The notes under the pieces are model-generated. The model saw only the letters and a list, made by a program, of their open reading frames with translations. It did not search any database and had not been told where the DNA came from. The position numbers and the translations under genes were made by a program. Below are positions 63,857-64,000 of a stretch of 64,000 bases of DNA, in pieces (within the stretch, counting starts at the first letter, position 1; every line of letters begins with the position of its first letter). The stretch is from Pseudarthrobacter equi. Its GTDB lineage: Bacteria > Actinomycetota > Actinomycetes > Actinomycetales > Micrococcaceae. Where the stretch lies: positions 2,294,001 through 2,358,000 of the forward strand of contig NZ_LT629779.1 in assembly GCF_900105535.1 (NCBI RefSeq). The letters run 5' to 3'.

Positions 63857-64000
63857 TTAGTCCAGGTCCGACTCGTTGCCCTTGAGGAACTTCATCTGGA
63901 TGAAGGCCACCAGGGCGAGGATGAGGAAGAGAATGACGGCGATGGCCGATCCGTAGCCGAAGTCCGACTCCGTGAAGGCGCGCTGGTAGATGTAGTACTG
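63857..64000 (-). CDS. Sugar ABC importer permease (MalF type), C-terminal part
   Basis: The last 47 codons before TAA 63857 are visible. They show the FGYGSAIAVILFLILALVAF final helix and an IQMKFLKG basic end, as in CUT1 MalF-type permeases. The gene continues beyond the window. It pairs with the MalG-type permease 10 bp downstream. Confidence 0.85.
   Translation of the reverse strand, partial: QYYIYQRAFTESDFGYGSAIAVILFLILALVAFIQMKFLKGNESDLD

Noticed and set aside
62731..63885. 384-codon plus-strand frame over the sugar permease
   Set aside because: Antisense to a permease with clear helices and EAA loop; Gly/Glu-rich pseudo-protein.
1..64000. CRISPR array, tRNA, rRNA, transposase or phage genes
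   Set aside because: No regularly spaced repeats, clover-leaf sequences, rRNA motifs or DDE transposase signatures were recognised. This was read by eye, so a tRNA scan could still find one.

Overview
This high-GC window reads as actinobacterial chromosome, most likely Arthrobacter, Pseudarthrobacter or Paenarthrobacter. The grounds are GC-rich third codon positions, frequent GTG starts, 4-bp ATGA/GTGA gene overlaps, and the mix of aromatic catabolism, sugar ABC importers and secreted glycosidases. I recognised no rRNA, tRNA, CRISPR array or insertion sequence. Species is inferred from gene style only.

Layout. (1) 1-4.75 kb: the 3' part of a zinc polyol/alcohol dehydrogenase and a 1171-residue secreted GH30-type glycosidase with accessory domains. 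(2) 4.9-9.2 kb: a decayed stretch holding a frameshifted thioesterase, a beheaded PfkB kinase, a lipoprotein gene with an in-frame TAA, a copied fragment of the GH30 C-terminus abutting another gene remnant, and an NmrA-type gene without a normal start codon. (3) 9.25-27.4 kb: a large aromatic-catabolism region. The first operon is mhpB-mhpC-mhpD-SnoaL-aldolase-mhpA. It is followed by an SsuABC-like ABC importer, a TetR regulator, an SDR and a VOC extradiol dioxygenase. A GntR regulator is read the other way, and beyond it lies an operon of FAH hydrolase, MhpA-like flavin hydroxylase, Baeyer-Villiger monooxygenase and carboxylesterase. A GAATGCAT element in front of both the transporter and the FAH operon suggests GntR ties them into one regulon.

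(4) 27.4-36.9 kb: small membrane proteins, a large KatE catalase with nested palindromes upstream, an Hpt-like protein lacking its histidine, a CbxX/EccA-type AAA ATPase, and a secreted protein with ChW repeats. (5) 36.9-45.0 kb: an efflux/redox operon (carboxymuconolactone-decarboxylase-like protein, MFS pump, aldo/keto reductase with a premature stop, truncated second MFS) beside an XRE regulator. Then comes an MFS exporter and a TetR-controlled SDR plus quinone oxidoreductase; the same ACTCA-N4-TGAGT palindrome lies before the TetR and the SDR.

(6) 45.1-58.9 kb: a compact nonribosomal peptide cluster read leftwards. A small secreted protein and a strong hairpin precede a trimodular NRPS (C-A-T-C-A-T-C-A-T-TE, about 3530 residues), MbtH, a DrrAB-like ABC exporter and a 4'-phosphopantetheinyl transferase. 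The last four genes overlap or nearly abut. (7) 59.1-64.0 kb: a GH36 alpha-galactosidase operon with a CUT1-type sugar importer; the upstream permease runs off the window end.

The two most notable systems are the aromatic region, whose gene set suggests an aryl-ketone/phenol meta-cleavage route, and the self-contained NRPS cluster, whose three adenylation domains share nearly the same unusual specificity pocket.
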